Positions 34,816 to 46,480 are shown, counted from the stretch's first letter. The stretch is DNA of 64,000 nt from Acidaminobacter sp. (GCA_009881125.1 WXFH01000001.1:103737-167736); one strand, 5' to 3'. Made by a program: numbers and translations. The notes: a model not told the origin generated them from the sequence alone.

Positions 34816-35127
34816 TTATTTGAATCTTACAGCTGTTCCGTAGGCAATAACTTCTGCCGCACCCTGCATTACGGCGCTGGACGCGTAGCGGATATTGATG
34901 ACGGCATCTGCTCTCATCTCTGCCGCTTCTTCGACCATGCGTTTGGTGGCCAGTGCCCGGGCTTCATTCATCATGTCGTTGTATTCTGTCAGTTCGCCGC
35001 CGACCAGCGTTTTCAGACCGCTCATAATGTCTTTGCCAAGATGCTTTGACATGATAGTGGACCCTTTGACGATAGAGAGGGTTTCCAATTCTTTTCCTGT
35101 AATAAAATCAGTATTTACTAAGATCAT
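34816..35127 (-). CDS. UPF0145 / YbjQ-like heavy-metal-binding-domain family protein
   Basis: A 103-residue protein of the YbjQ/UPF0145 family. It begins MILVNTDFITGKELETLSIV and has GSTIMSKHLGKDIMSGLKTLVGGELTEY with a conserved glycine loop. It ends with INIRYASSAVMQGAAEVIAYGTAV. Family members form pentamers; the function is not established. The inner ATG at 35127 is chosen because AGGAGAAGG precedes it. It overlaps the upstream membrane-protein gene by 20 bases, so the two are co-translated. Confidence 0.88.
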   Translation of the reverse strand: MILVNTDFITGKELETLSIVKGSTIMSKHLGKDIMSGLKTLVGGELTEYNDMMNEARALATKRMVEEAAEMRADAVINIRYASSAVMQGAAEVIAYGTAVRFK

Positions 35128-35344
35128 CTTTATCCTTCTCCTCTTTGTCAATTTCTTTGAGACGAATGATGAGGGTGTAGACTGCGGCGGTCATCATGCC
35201 GACGGCACCGGCACCAACAGCGGCAGCTATGATCTTGCCGAACCATGGCTCCGGTCCGACTGTTAAATTGAACGGAATCCAAAGATAGAAGGCGAGATAG
35301 CCAATGAGTATAGCTGTAATGACAATGGGTGCCAGTTTTTTCAC
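35108..35344 (-). CDS. Small two-helix membrane protein
   Basis: A 78-residue protein of unknown function with two hydrophobic helices (APIVITAILIGYLAFYLWIP and KIIAAAVGAGAVGMMTAAVYTLII) and an acidic/basic C-terminal tail (KEIDKEEKDKDDLSKY). It starts at GTG behind GGAAGGG. It overlaps the UPF0145 gene, which suggests the soluble partner works at the membrane with it. Confidence 0.75.
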   Translation of the reverse strand: MKKLAPIVITAILIGYLAFYLWIPFNLTVGPEPWFGKIIAAAVGAGAVGMMTAAVYTLIIRLKEIDKEEKDKDDLSKY

Positions 35345-35449
35345 TGTGGATCCCTTCCTTTACCTTGGTATTTATACTCTAAGTATCTGATGAAAATATA
35401 TATTCTGCAATGGCTATCCGGCAAACTTAATGCTTTTTTAATCCGCTGC

Positions 35450-37102
<1,653 letters not shown>

Positions 37103-37126
37103 TCACCTGAAATGTTGAGTTCCAAC

Positions 37127-37178
37127 AAAAAAAGAGTGAGAGGTCCCCCGTTGTCGGATGACCCACCACTCTCAGGCT
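37127..37178 (-). promoter_or_regulatory. Attenuator-like hairpin in the pyrG leader
   Basis: Read on the minus strand, CTGAGAGTGgtGGTC pairs with GGACCtCTCACTC, followed by TTTTTTT, about 65 bases before the pyrG start. A smaller hairpin CACCC-ttac-GGGTG (37199-37212) lies upstream in the leader. The layout suggests leader-controlled termination of pyrG, with the signal unknown. The start site is not the GGGC type used for CTP-sensing slippage in Bacillus. Confidence 0.7.
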
Positions 37179-37251
37179 ATCAAAAACAATTTGGCTTTCA
37201 CCCTTACGGGTGCGTCATTGATCGAACTGAAAAAACATTTAATAATGTGTA

Positions 37252-37280
37252 AGTATATTAGAAAGCCCGATCAGCGTCAA
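37252..37280 (-). promoter_or_regulatory. Sigma-A promoter of pyrG
   Basis: On the minus strand: TTGACG (37280-37275), a 17-base spacer, TATACT (37257-37252). The -35 lies in the loop of the preceding terminator hairpin. Confidence 0.8.
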
Positions 37281-37294
37281 CCGCAAATCGGGCT
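37264..37294. terminator. Terminator hairpin after the diguanylate cyclase gene
   Basis: AGCCCGAT pairs with ATCGGGCT across a 15-base loop. The T run is short, so strength is uncertain. It overlaps the pyrG promoter. Confidence 0.6.
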
Positions 37295-37387
37295 CGAATA
37301 ACATTAAATTTTATTGGAAAAAATTACGTGGTCATAGGAGGTTTGTGAGAGGCGGGCATCTCGCTGTGACCGTCCAGAAACCTTTTT

Positions 37388-39658
37388 CTAAGACGCGTAT
37401 TCTGTAAAGCGCTTTTCAGTCATGCTGCAAGCCACGATCCGGTTGCGTCCGGCTTGCTTGGCTTCATAAAGGGCGGCATCCACTGACTGTATATGCTCGG
37501 CAAGTGACATGGAAGCGCCGGGAATGCAGGTTGACATGCCAATGCTCAGTGTCGCTACCCCGCCAAGGGGAGAACGTTCGTGAAGGATACCGGCACTGGA
37601 CAGCGTGCTGCGGATGCTGCTGGCGACTTTGAGGGCGCCTGGTTCGTCTGTGTTGCTGAGTAAGACAATAAACTCGTCTCCCCCGTACCGGGCGACCAGA
37701 TCGCTGGTGCGCTTCACATTTTGGCTGATCAGGGATGCGATGCGAATAATCATCTCATCACCGGTGATATGACCATAGGTATCATTGTATTGCTTGAAGT
37801 AGTCGATATCAATCATAAGCAGCGTCAGCGGTTCCTTGGCTCGTTTAGCACGGCCCCACTCCTGCAGGTAGAACTCATCAAAGCGGCGGCGGTTGGCGAT
37901 CCCGGTCAAGCCATCCATTTCCGACAGTGCGGACAATTCTTGATTGAGCTTTGAAAGCTCTTGCTGCGCCGCCTCTCGATTCTGAATTTCAAGGTGTAAA
38001 CGCTCCGACTTCTGAGCGTTCTGTATAGCGACGGAAAGGTAAGCAGACAAGGTGCTGAGGGTTTCCAGCGTTTGTCTGGTATACACGTTGCAGGTTCGGC
38101 TTTGGACTGTGATAATCCCAATGATCTGGTCCTCGACAATCAAGGGATGAAACATAATGGCGGGCATCAGAGAGCCAAAGCTGGAGGAAAACTTACTCAC
38201 GGAATCCGGTAGGATGCCGGCGGCGGAATTGACCATGATTTCTTTGCGGTTCCTGTAGCACCAGACGGCAAAGCTGTTTTCTCTGGTTATTGGGATTTGG
38301 ACATTGTGCAGTCTGATGCCGTCTTCGATGAGGTAGTCATAGTGGAGGGCGTCCGTTTCACTGTTATAGAGACCAATGCCAAAGAGATCTGCGACCATAA
38401 GGTCGGTAATATGCTGATGTATGATGGTGAAAATATTTTCCAGACTCAGGACTGCAGTGATCTGTTTTCCAATCTCGCTAATGACCTTCAGGGTGTGATA
38501 GGCGTCCTGAAGTTCGTTGGAACGATCTTCCAGTTCTTTGGCCTTCTGTTCGAGTTCTTGGCTGAGCTTGCGGTAAGCCTCCTTCTCCTGGTAGGAGGTA
38601 TCCGCCTCCAACTGGATATTGAGGCCGCGCAGTCGTTGTTCCAACTCGATTTTTTCGATTGCCTGGATGCAGTCATGGCGCTTTTTGGAATAGGCCAGGG
38701 CGTCTTCCAGATTGCCGAGGGCCTCACAGGCGGGAATCATTTCATTGTAAACCTGGAGGAGCAGCGTTTCAGATTTGAGATTCTGAGCTATTTTCTGGGC
38801 GTCAAAGAGCACCTTCAGCGACCGGCTTCGCTCGCCTTTTTCAAACAACGTTCTATGTAAATCGATTAAGACCTCAGCTTCGTGAATCATCTCCATAGTG
38901 GATTGATTCAATTTCAAGGCGTTTTTCAAGAAAGTCAGAGATTCCTCGTAATTGCCTTTTTTTCTGGCGACTATACCTGCGTAATGGTAACAGGCAGACT
39001 CGATCATGAGATTCTCTTCGTCTTTGGCAAGTTGGATTGCATTGTCAATGTACAGGGTGGCGTTATCGTAGTCCTCCATTTCAAGATAAAGACCTGCGAG
39101 ATTGGAAACTGCCACAGATTTGTTGATGGGGCTGCTGACTTCGAGGTGAACGGACTGACTGAGCTGATAATATTCCAAGGCTTTTGAGTAGTCCTTCAAC
39201 TCCCTGTAAATCTCTCCGATGTTGTTTAGAACCCGAGCTTCAATGGAGGGGTCCTCTATTTTTTTACATAGCGTGAGGGCGCGCTGAAAGTATTTGAAAC
39301 TTAGATCATAGACCTTAAAGTAGAGGTTCACGATCCCCAGGGCATTTAAAATATCTGCTTCCAGACTGGCTTCGTTCAGAATCTTCACCTGATCGTAGGC
39401 CTTTTTCAGAAATTCTTCAGAATCGGACAGACTTCCGAGCCGCAGATGGCCTCTGCCAATCAGATAAAGGCTTTTAGCGACACCGCTGGGATAATGAATA
39501 GAAGCGGCCATTTGGAGTGCTTTTTGGGATAATCTCAACGTCTCAGCAGGCGTCGTCCGTTCAATGAATTCAGCCTGATTATTCAACTGATCGACCCGCT
39601 CCCGAATGGTGAAAGTCTTGCAGGTGAAATCACTGCTGTTATTTACCTCGTTGCTCAA
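37388..39658 (-). CDS. Diguanylate cyclase with TPR and GAF domains
   Basis: A 756-residue cytoplasmic signalling protein with no membrane helix. Residues ~30-350 are tetratricopeptide repeats (for example ALNALGIVNLYFKVYDLSFK and ARVLNNIGEIYRELKDYSKA). A coiled coil (~355-415) and a GAF-like domain (~420-565) follow. After a second short coil comes a GGDEF domain with MIDIDYFKQYNDTYGHITGD and active-site YGGDEF near residue 659. An RxxD inhibitory site (RTSD) lies five residues before GGDEF, so c-di-GMP feedback is likely. The TPR part should dock a partner protein and GAF may bind a ligand. Confidence 0.93.
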   Translation of the reverse strand: MSNEVNNSSDFTCKTFTIRERVDQLNNQAEFIERTTPAETLRLSQKALQMAASIHYPSGVAKSLYLIGRGHLRLGSLSDSEEFLKKAYDQVKILNEASLEADILNALGIVNLYFKVYDLSFKYFQRALTLCKKIEDPSIEARVLNNIGEIYRELKDYSKALEYYQLSQSVHLEVSSPINKSVAVSNLAGLYLEMEDYDNATLYIDNAIQLAKDEENLMIESACYHYAGIVARKKGNYEESLTFLKNALKLNQSTMEMIHEAEVLIDLHRTLFEKGERSRSLKVLFDAQKIAQNLKSETLLLQVYNEMIPACEALGNLEDALAYSKKRHDCIQAIEKIELEQRLRGLNIQLEADTSYQEKEAYRKLSQELEQKAKELEDRSNELQDAYHTLKVISEIGKQITAVLSLENIFTIIHQHITDLMVADLFGIGLYNSETDALHYDYLIEDGIRLHNVQIPITRENSFAVWCYRNRKEIMVNSAAGILPDSVSKFSSSFGSLMPAIMFHPLIVEDQIIGIITVQSRTCNVYTRQTLETLSTLSAYLSVAIQNAQKSERLHLEIQNREAAQQELSKLNQELSALSEMDGLTGIANRRRFDEFYLQEWGRAKRAKEPLTLLMIDIDYFKQYNDTYGHITGDEMIIRIASLISQNVKRTSDLVARYGGDEFIVLLSNTDEPGALKVASSIRSTLSSAGILHERSPLGGVATLSIGMSTCIPGASMSLAEHIQSVDAALYEAKQAGRNRIVACSMTEKRFTEYAS

Positions 39659-39783
39659 GTGGATTCACCCTCCTCGCAGGTTGGTTTTTTGTGTTACAAT
39701 TATACCATAGAAGTAAATGGGATTAAATTGTAATAAATAAATGTGAAAAAATAGATAACCATAAGTCTTAAGGAGGATTCAAA

Positions 39784-41181
39784 GTGCTGCAGCAAACTCT
39801 GCTCGAACGTATACTCGAAGCCGCTTTGTCAAGAGGTGGAGAGTTCGCGGAAATTTTTGTGGAAGATAAAAACAGAACCCATTTTGAAATGATTGGCGGC
39901 AAGCTTGAAAATGCCCTGGGGGGACGTGAGTACGGCCTCGGACTGAGGATTGTCAAAGGCATCAACAGCTTTTACGCCTATACCTCAGACACAGAGGAAG
40001 CCGCCTTGATTCAGTTTGCAAAGAGTCTGTCTGCCATGGCCGGACAAAATAACCCTATAGCTGCGGTAAAACTGAGTCAGAGGGCGTATGAGCCCCGTCA
40101 TCATTTCAGGGCGTTGCCCGGAACGGTTGACGCTAAAGTCAAACTCCAGTGGATCAGAGACCTCTCGTCAAGGGCGGCAGCCTATGATCCCATGATTCGG
40201 CAAACGGTCGTCACCTATATGGATGAAGACCAAAGCGTTCAAATTGCCAACTCTGAGGGCTTGCTGACCCAGGACCGCCGGGTTCGTACCAGAACGTCGG
40301 TGAACTGTGTCGCAGAGCATGAGGGCGAAATGCAGTCCGGCGGCCACAACCTGGGAGGGCTTTCCGGCTTTGAGCTTTACAAGGATGTGAATCCGGACGA
40401 ACTGGCCCTGAAGGCGGCTCAAATTGCAGTGACCATGGCGAAAGCCAAGCATGCGCCAAGCGGACGGCTGCCTGTCATTATCGACAACGGCTTTGGCGGC
40501 GTCATTTTCCATGAAGCCTGTGGTCATGGCCTGGAAGCGGCGTTTATTGCCAAAGGCACTTCGGTTTATAACGGAAAAATGGGAGAGCAGATCGCTTCAG
40601 AGCTGGTTACTGCAATTGACGACGGGACACTTGTGAATGGATGGGGCAGCGGTCATGTAGATGACGAGGGAACCCCGACTCAGAGAACCGTCTTAATTGA
40701 AAATGGAATTTTGAAATCCTATCTGGTGGACCGCTTTAACGGCAAGAAACTTGGGCTGCCGTCAAACGGCGCTGGCAGGAGACAATCCTACAAATTCGCG
40801 GCGACGAGCCGGATGAGCAATACTTTTATAGCAACCGGAACCTCAAAGCTTGAGACCATGATCTCCGAGACGGATTACGGACTCTATGCCAGCAGTATGG
40901 GCGGCGGCTCTGTTAATCCCGCGACTGGCGAATTCAATTTTTCAGTCAATGAAGCTTATATGATCCGAGGTGGAAAGCTGGCTGAGCCGGTCAAAGGCGC
41001 TACGCTGATTGGCACGGGCAGCGAGATCCTCAAAAAAATTGACCGAGTGGGCGACAATCTCGCTTACGGCTATGGTATGTGCGGTTCGTCCAGCGGTTCC
41101 ATTCCGGCCATTGTCGGCCAGCCGGCCATCCGTGTCAGCGAAATTACTGTGGGCGGCAGAAATGGAGGCGAAAGCAAATGA
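39784..41181 (+). CDS. tldD: Metalloprotease TldD
   Basis: The catalytic half of the TldD/TldE protease, which cleaves unfolded or modified peptides through a narrow channel. In other bacteria it matures microcin-type peptides and degrades CcdA. The 465-residue protein has zinc motif HEACGHGLEA (about residues 243-248) with further ligand regions toward the C-terminus (MCGSSSGSIPAIVGQPAIRV). It starts at GTG behind AAGGAGG. Its stop overlaps the tldE start (ATGA). Confidence 0.95.
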   Translation: MLQQTLLERILEAALSRGGEFAEIFVEDKNRTHFEMIGGKLENALGGREYGLGLRIVKGINSFYAYTSDTEEAALIQFAKSLSAMAGQNNPIAAVKLSQRAYEPRHHFRALPGTVDAKVKLQWIRDLSSRAAAYDPMIRQTVVTYMDEDQSVQIANSEGLLTQDRRVRTRTSVNCVAEHEGEMQSGGHNLGGLSGFELYKDVNPDELALKAAQIAVTMAKAKHAPSGRLPVIIDNGFGGVIFHEACGHGLEAAFIAKGTSVYNGKMGEQIASELVTAIDDGTLVNGWGSGHVDDEGTPTQRTVLIENGILKSYLVDRFNGKKLGLPSNGAGRRQSYKFAATSRMSNTFIATGTSKLETMISETDYGLYASSMGGGSVNPATGEFNFSVNEAYMIRGGKLAEPVKGATLIGTGSEILKKIDRVGDNLAYGYGMCGSSSGSIPAIVGQPAIRVSEITVGGRNGGESK

Positions 41182-42539
41182 AGACATTCTGGATGGAGGA
41201 AGCGCTGCGCCGAGCCTCGGATTACGGCTTTGAAGCCCTTGAGGTTTACAGCGAGAGCGGGAGCCACTTTAGTGTAAAAGTTTTTGAGGGTGAGATCGAT
41301 ACCTTCAACCTGGCCAGTTCTGCAGGGGTTTCCGTTCGGGGGATTCACGGCGGAAAGATGGGCTACGCCTTTACGGAAATTCTAGAGACAGAGGCGGATC
41401 TGGAGACGCTTCTGAAGAGCTGCAGAGATAACGCCGCCTTGAATGAGAGTGAGCTTGAGCCGGTACTCTACCGACCATCGGCCAACACGTCCTACCCGGT
41501 AGTCGAAAAGACCGCCTCGACCTTTTTTGACGTAGAGCCGGCCGAAAAAACCCAGGCTTTGATTGAGCTCGAAGCGGAGATCATGGCTCAGTTTCCGCTG
41601 ATCAGCAAGGTCAGCTACAATCTTTACAGCGAAGGCCGCGGGCGGGTGGCAATCCGAAACACGCTGGGACTTGATCTTGAACATGAGAGCGACCTGGCTT
41701 ATTCAGTCTTTGCGCCAATTGTCCGGCAGGGCGAGGAGACCCGCAATGAGCACAAGTTTGCGCTCATGCGGCATTTTGACCGGGATCTGCTCAGGTCAGT
41801 GGCGGTGGAGGCAGCAGAAGCTTCTGTGGCCATGCTGGGCGCGGCGTCTGTGGAGAGCGGCGAGTACAGGACGGCGCTGCGTTATGACGCAGCAGTCAGC
41901 CTTTTTGAAGCTATGGTGTCGATTTTTTCTGCCGAGGCGGTGGAAAAGGGGCTGTCAGCGCTGAAAGGCAAGCTGGGCGAACAAATTGCGTCGAATTGCC
42001 TGTCGATTATTGAAAATCCCCATTTGAAGGATGGTCCGGCCAGCGCGCCTTTTGACAGCGAGGGTGTGCCGACACAGCTCAAGCGCGTGGTGGATCAGGG
42101 CGTTCTGACGACCTATTTCCACAATCTGCGCACCGCTGCGAAATCCGGCGTGCCACCTACTGGGAACGGCTTTCGGGGTTCTTACAAGTCCAGTGTGGGG
42201 ATTGCCCCCACCAATTTTTATATCGAGCCAGGACAGGTCTCTGCCGACGGTCTCTTGAGCGACATAGGCGACGGCCTTCTGATTACGGCGTTTGACGGAC
42301 TTCATGCGGGTCTGAACGCCATCTCGGGTGACTTTTCCCTCTCAGCGAGGGGCTTTAGAATAGAGGGCGGCCGCATTGGCGCGCCGGTGACGCAGATTAC
42401 GGCAGCGGGCAATTTTTTTGAACTGCTTAAGGGGATTCGCGCGGCAGCGGACGATCTGAAATTTGAGTCTGTTGGCGGAAACAGTGCCTTTGGCGCTCCG
42501 ACGCTGGACGTGGGTGTGCTTTCAATTTCGGGCAGCTGA
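41178..42539 (+). CDS. tldE: TldE (PmbA) protease subunit
   Basis: A 453-residue non-catalytic partner of TldD. It shares the fold (AGVSVRGIHGGKMGYAFTE near the N-terminus, KGLSALKGKLGEQIAS mid-protein, ITAAGNFFELLKGI near the end) but lacks the HExxxH zinc motif, as expected. The start at 41178 overlaps the tldD stop and follows TGGAGGCG. No ribosomal peptide gene or RiPP cluster is adjacent, so a general proteolytic role is most likely. Confidence 0.94.
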   Translation: MKTFWMEEALRRASDYGFEALEVYSESGSHFSVKVFEGEIDTFNLASSAGVSVRGIHGGKMGYAFTEILETEADLETLLKSCRDNAALNESELEPVLYRPSANTSYPVVEKTASTFFDVEPAEKTQALIELEAEIMAQFPLISKVSYNLYSEGRGRVAIRNTLGLDLEHESDLAYSVFAPIVRQGEETRNEHKFALMRHFDRDLLRSVAVEAAEASVAMLGAASVESGEYRTALRYDAAVSLFEAMVSIFSAEAVEKGLSALKGKLGEQIASNCLSIIENPHLKDGPASAPFDSEGVPTQLKRVVDQGVLTTYFHNLRTAAKSGVPPTGNGFRGSYKSSVGIAPTNFYIEPGQVSADGLLSDIGDGLLITAFDGLHAGLNAISGDFSLSARGFRIEGGRIGAPVTQITAAGNFFELLKGIRAAADDLKFESVGGNSAFGAPTLDVGVLSISGS

Positions 42540-42682
42540 GGCTCTTGGGCGTGAAATAAGGCACTTAAAGTGCTATTTCTTAAGATTTGGTGAAATCTTG
42601 GAGGATGGCCTGAAAAAGTTTACTGGACATGGTAAGATGAAGTGGATTGTGGAATGAGTTATTTGCAGAGGTGGAAGTCGCG

Positions 42683-44116
42683 TTGGTCGAAAGTGAAGTC
42701 TTAGGTGTCGATTTGGTGGCGCAGCTGATCAAGACGAATCAGCGCTATCAGATGTTCGAACAGGGAGAAAGTATCGTAGTCGGGGTTTCCGGAGGGCCGG
42801 ATTCGCTGGCGCTTCTGCACGCGCTGCTGACGCTCAGGGAAAGCTGGGGCTTGAGACTTGTGGCCGTTCACGTACATCATGGTCTCCGCGGCGCGGCGGC
42901 AGATGCGGATGCGGCTTTTGTCCGGCTTTTCTGTCTGAATCACGAAGTGCCCTTTTATCTGTTTGAGGCGGATATCAGTGCTTTGGCCCGGGAATCAGGG
43001 GCTTCCTTTGAAATGGAGGGACGAAAGTTTCGCTACGAGGCTTTCGATCAGGTCGCCCTGGAAGAGGGCTGTGCCAAAATTGCCGTGGCCCAGAATCTGA
43101 ACGATCAGTGTGAGACGGTGCTGATGCGGCTCTTCAGAGGCGCCGGGCTCAAAGGGCTCGGCGGCATCCTGCCTGTCAGGGACGGACGTATTATACGCCC
43201 GCTGATCGAGGTCCCGCGGACGGCTATTGAGGCTTATTGCAGCCTGAATGATTTAGAGCCGAGGATGGATCACACCAATCTGGAGGCGGATTACGAACGA
43301 AACCGAATCCGACTGGAGGTCATTCCCTATTTGGAATCCCATTTTAATCCAAGGCTGGCGGACACTTTGGCCAGAACTGCGGATTTGTTCAGGGAAGACG
43401 AACGGCTTCTCGAACGCGTGACTCAGGAAGCGTATGAGTCGATCAGACTGCCAGGGGCCAGCGCTTCGAAGCATGAAGCCGGCATGTCGTTAAAGACTTT
43501 TTCCGGGTATGAACCCGCCTTGAAAAGAAGGCTGATCCGGCATCTTGCCAGGGAGGCCTGCGGCGGGGTCCTGACGGATTTCAGTCAGGCACACACTGAA
43601 GCCGCGCTTGAGCTGGCTATGCGTCATGAGGGGAGCAAATCTCTTCAGCTAGGCGTCGTGGAGGCAGAGCGGGTGTATGACGTCCTGCGGATGCGCAGGT
43701 TGGGTGCTGAGTGTCTGAATGATTCTGAGACGGCGCTGGGATTGCAGCTTTCACACTGCGAAGAAAATCCTTTGGAGTGGGAAGTGCTCGTAGAGCCCCT
43801 CACGCGTGAGCAGTGGCCGCTGAGGCGAGTCAATTCGAACGGGATTGCCGTGGATCTAGATGCGATTCAGGGTGCGCTGCGCGTCCGGTACCGTGAAGCT
43901 GGTGACCGTTTCAAGCCCTTTGGCATGAAGGAAAGCAAAAAACTCAAGCGTTTTATGATTGATGAAAAAATTCCTGAGGCACAGAGACATAAAATTCCTC
44001 TGGTATGTGATGAGAACCGGATCATTTGGGTATACGGGTACCGTATGTCTGAAGAAGTCCGAGTTGGACAGTCGACAGTCAGAATCGGCTGGCTGACGCT
44101 CAGGCGAAAGGCGTAA
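42683..44116 (+). CDS. tilS: tRNA(Ile)-lysidine synthetase
   Basis: Modifies C34 of tRNA-Ile(CAT) to lysidine so that it reads AUA. The 477-residue protein has the PP-loop SGGPDSLALLHAL (about residue 35) and HVHHGLRGAAADADA. AQNLNDQCETVLMRLFRGAG is the tRNA-contact region, and the C-terminal TilS domain has RYREAGDRFKPFGMKESKKLK. The TTG at 42683 is chosen because AGAGGTGG lies eight bases upstream; the frame is open 12 codons more. It precedes ftsH as in Bacillus, but hprT is missing between them. Confidence 0.94.
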   Translation: MVESEVLGVDLVAQLIKTNQRYQMFEQGESIVVGVSGGPDSLALLHALLTLRESWGLRLVAVHVHHGLRGAAADADAAFVRLFCLNHEVPFYLFEADISALARESGASFEMEGRKFRYEAFDQVALEEGCAKIAVAQNLNDQCETVLMRLFRGAGLKGLGGILPVRDGRIIRPLIEVPRTAIEAYCSLNDLEPRMDHTNLEADYERNRIRLEVIPYLESHFNPRLADTLARTADLFREDERLLERVTQEAYESIRLPGASASKHEAGMSLKTFSGYEPALKRRLIRHLAREACGGVLTDFSQAHTEAALELAMRHEGSKSLQLGVVEAERVYDVLRMRRLGAECLNDSETALGLQLSHCEENPLEWEVLVEPLTREQWPLRRVNSNGIAVDLDAIQGALRVRYREAGDRFKPFGMKESKKLKRFMIDEKIPEAQRHKIPLVCDENRIIWVYGYRMSEEVRVGQSTVRIGWLTLRRKA

Positions 44117-44144
44117 AACTCAATATTTTGAGTGGCAGTCTGAG

Positions 44145-44173
44145 TTGTTCCCATGTTGAAAATATGTTAGAAT
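44145..44173 (+). promoter_or_regulatory. Promoter of ftsH
   Basis: TTGTTC (44145-44150), a 17-base spacer and TAGAAT (44168-44173), about 35 bases before the ftsH start. Confidence 0.6.
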
Positions 44174-44207
44174 GACGAGTATGCACTTAAGCTCTAGGAG
44201 GAATTAT

Positions 44208-46259
44208 ATGCGAAAGATGTTTAAAAACGCAGCGTTTTATATATTTGTCTTCCTGCTGATCCTGATGATCGCGAGACAGGTGATTCCAACGACCGAAACG
44301 GAAATTGTGAATCTGACGCTGACGGAACTGGTTAGCAGTATTGAAGAAGGAAAAGTTAAAACCATCAATCTGGTTGAGAACAACAGCGTTCAGGGCACAC
44401 TTCAGGATGACGCGGTCTTCTATTCGTACATCCCTTCTGTTTTGTCTGAAGATGTTGGAAAGTACTTGTTCGACGCCATGACCAAAGCAGGTCTGGAGGT
44501 TACCGGAACGGCGCCGGCTCAGGAGCCGTGGATTCTGTCCCTGCTGCCTATGATCTTTGGCGTGTTGATTTTAGTCGTTCTGTGGTTTGTGTTCATGCAA
44601 AATTCCCAGGGCGGCGGCAACAAAGTTATGTCCTTTGGAAAAAGCCGTGCGAAAATGATCAAGGAGGATAACTCCAAGAGGATTACGTTTGCAGATGTAG
44701 CCGGACTTAAGGAAGAGAAGGAAGAGCTTTACGAAGTGGTGGACTTCCTTAAAAATCCAAAGAAATATATTGAGCTTGGCGCTAGGATCCCAAAAGGCAT
44801 TTTGCTGATTGGACCTCCGGGTACCGGTAAGACGTATCTTTCCAGAGCGATCGCCGGTGAAGCCGGGGTACCGTTCTTCAGCATCAGCGGCTCGGATTTT
44901 GTCGAAATGTTTGTGGGCGTCGGCGCGAGCCGTGTTCGAGATCTCTTCGAAAACGCAAAGAAAAATTCACCGTGCATTATTTTCATTGATGAAATTGACG
45001 CGGTTGGCCGTAAGCGCGGCGCCGGTCTTGGCGGCGGCCATGATGAACGCGAGCAGACCCTCAATCAGCTCCTCGTAGAGATGGACGGCTTCAGCGAGAA
45101 CGAAGGCATTATTCTGATGGCAGCCACAAACCGGCCTGACATCCTGGATCCGGCGCTTCTGAGACCAGGCCGCTTTGACAGGGAGATCACAGTAGGGCGA
45201 CCTGATGTGAGGGAGCGAGAGGAGATTATTCGCGTCCATGCGAGAAACAAGCCTGTCGCTGATGATGTCGACTTCAAGACACTGGCAAAAGCAACACCTG
45301 GATTTACGCCGGCGGATATTGAGAACCTCTTGAATGAAGCCGCTATACTCACAGCCAGAAAGAGCGAGCGCAAAATAAGAATGAGAACCATTGAAGAAGC
45401 GACAACCAAAGTCATTGCAGGCGTTGAGAAGAAATCCCGCGTCATCAGTGAAAAAGAACGTCGCCTCACAGCCTACCATGAAGCGGGTCATGCCATACTG
45501 GCAGCGATCATCCCTGAAATGGATCCGGTGCAGCAGATTACAATCATTCCACATGGCAGGGCGGGCGGTTTTACAATGCAGCTGCCACAGGAAGACAGAA
45601 ACTATATGACCAAACGCCATATGGAAAATGAATTGATCGTTCTGCTGGGCGGACGTGTGGCAGAGAGGCTCATCCTGCATGACATCAGCACGGGCGCTCA
45701 AAACGATCTTTCCAGGGTCAGCGACATTGCCCGGGCTATGGTAACGAAATACGCCATGAGCGAAAATCTTGGCTCCATGTCCTACGGCAGCGAAGAAGAG
45801 GTATTCCTCGGCCGCGACATGACGACGCGCCGCAACTTCTCTGAGCAAGTAGCGGCGGATATAGACCGCGAAGTCAGACGTTTGGTGGACGACGCCTATG
45901 ACGAGGCTATGCGCATATTGAGCGAGAATATTGACAAGCTTCACCAAGTCGCGAATGCGCTTCTCGAGTACGAAACCATAAATGGCGAAGAGTTCAGCAT
46001 TGCGCTCGAGTCCGGGTTTGAAGCGCTCAGGGAGAAGAAAGAGCATGAAGAGAAACAGCTAGAGGCGGATCGTCTGAAGGATATCGCTATTTATGAAGCG
46101 GAGCAGAACCGTTTGAAGGCAGCGCGCGAAGAAGCGCAAAAGCCGGCGGACCAAGAGCAAGCTAATTCGAAACCAAAGTCTGAAGCGGAGTCAGAGCAGC
46201 AGACCTCCGAAACTGCTCAAGCGGTGACAACGGAGAAGACGGAAGATGAACAGCACTAA
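44208..46259 (+). CDS. ftsH: ATP-dependent zinc metalloprotease FtsH
   Basis: Membrane-bound AAA+ protease that degrades misfolded membrane proteins and regulators. The 683-residue protein has two N-terminal helices around an extracytoplasmic domain and Walker A GPPGTGKT (about 202-209). The second region of homology has [21 protein letters not shown], and the zinc motif HEAGH is near 424-428. The C-terminal ~70 residues are an unusually long, charged Glu/Lys/Gln-rich tail with coiled-coil character. ATG at 44208 follows AGGAGG. It is a single-gene unit between its own promoter and a terminator. Confidence 0.97.
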   Translation: MRKMFKNAAFYIFVFLLILMIARQVIPTTETEIVNLTLTELVSSIEEGKVKTINLVENNSVQGTLQDDAVFYSYIPSVLSEDVGKYLFDAMTKAGLEVTGTAPAQEPWILSLLPMIFGVLILVVLWFVFMQNSQGGGNKVMSFGKSRAKMIKEDNSKRITFADVAGLKEEKEELYEVVDFLKNPKKYIELGARIPKGILLIGPPGTGKTYLSRAIAGEAGVPFFSISGSDFVEMFVGVGASRVRDLFENAKKNSPCIIFIDEIDAVGRKRGAGLGGGHDEREQTLNQLLVEMDGFSENEGIILMAATNRPDILDPALLRPGRFDREITVGRPDVREREEIIRVHARNKPVADDVDFKTLAKATPGFTPADIENLLNEAAILTARKSERKIRMRTIEEATTKVIAGVEKKSRVISEKERRLTAYHEAGHAILAAIIPEMDPVQQITIIPHGRAGGFTMQLPQEDRNYMTKRHMENELIVLLGGRVAERLILHDISTGAQNDLSRVSDIARAMVTKYAMSENLGSMSYGSEEEVFLGRDMTTRRNFSEQVAADIDREVRRLVDDAYDEAMRILSENIDKLHQVANALLEYETINGEEFSIALESGFEALREKKEHEEKQLEADRLKDIAIYEAEQNRLKAAREEAQKPADQEQANSKPKSEAESEQQTSETAQAVTTEKTEDEQH

Positions 46260-46282
46260 ACCGCAGCGTTAATTTACTATTT

Positions 46283-46326
46283 GGAAGAAGGCACAGCTGA
46301 TTAGCAGGTTGCCTTCTTCTTTTTTG
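46283..46326 (+). terminator. Terminator after ftsH
   Basis: GAAGAAGGCA pairs with TGCCTTCTTC across a 16-base loop, followed by TTTTTT. Confidence 0.92.
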
Positions 46327-46451
46327 TGGCTTTAAGTTGAATCGGGATGTGAGTCGGTGTCAGTGTGGAAGTCGGTGTCAATAGGCGCAAGCCGCTGACG
46401 CCAACTTCCCAATACCAGCTTCCTGCCCTTCAAAAAAACAATGCGCAACGC

Positions 46452-46480
46452 TTGACGGGTTGCATAATCAATCATAATAT
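46452..46480 (+). promoter_or_regulatory. Promoter of the malic enzyme gene
   Basis: TTGACG (46452-46457), a 17-base spacer, TAATAT (46475-46480), about 50 bases before the start codon. Confidence 0.8.

Noticed and set aside
44967..46046. Long minus-strand open frame (359 codons) opposite ftsH
   Set aside because: Codon-bias shadow of ftsH with no ribosome site or protein motif; likewise the long antisense frames in mfd (5540-6289), the flippase (9125-9874), mazG (10918-11736) and lysS (59885-60826).
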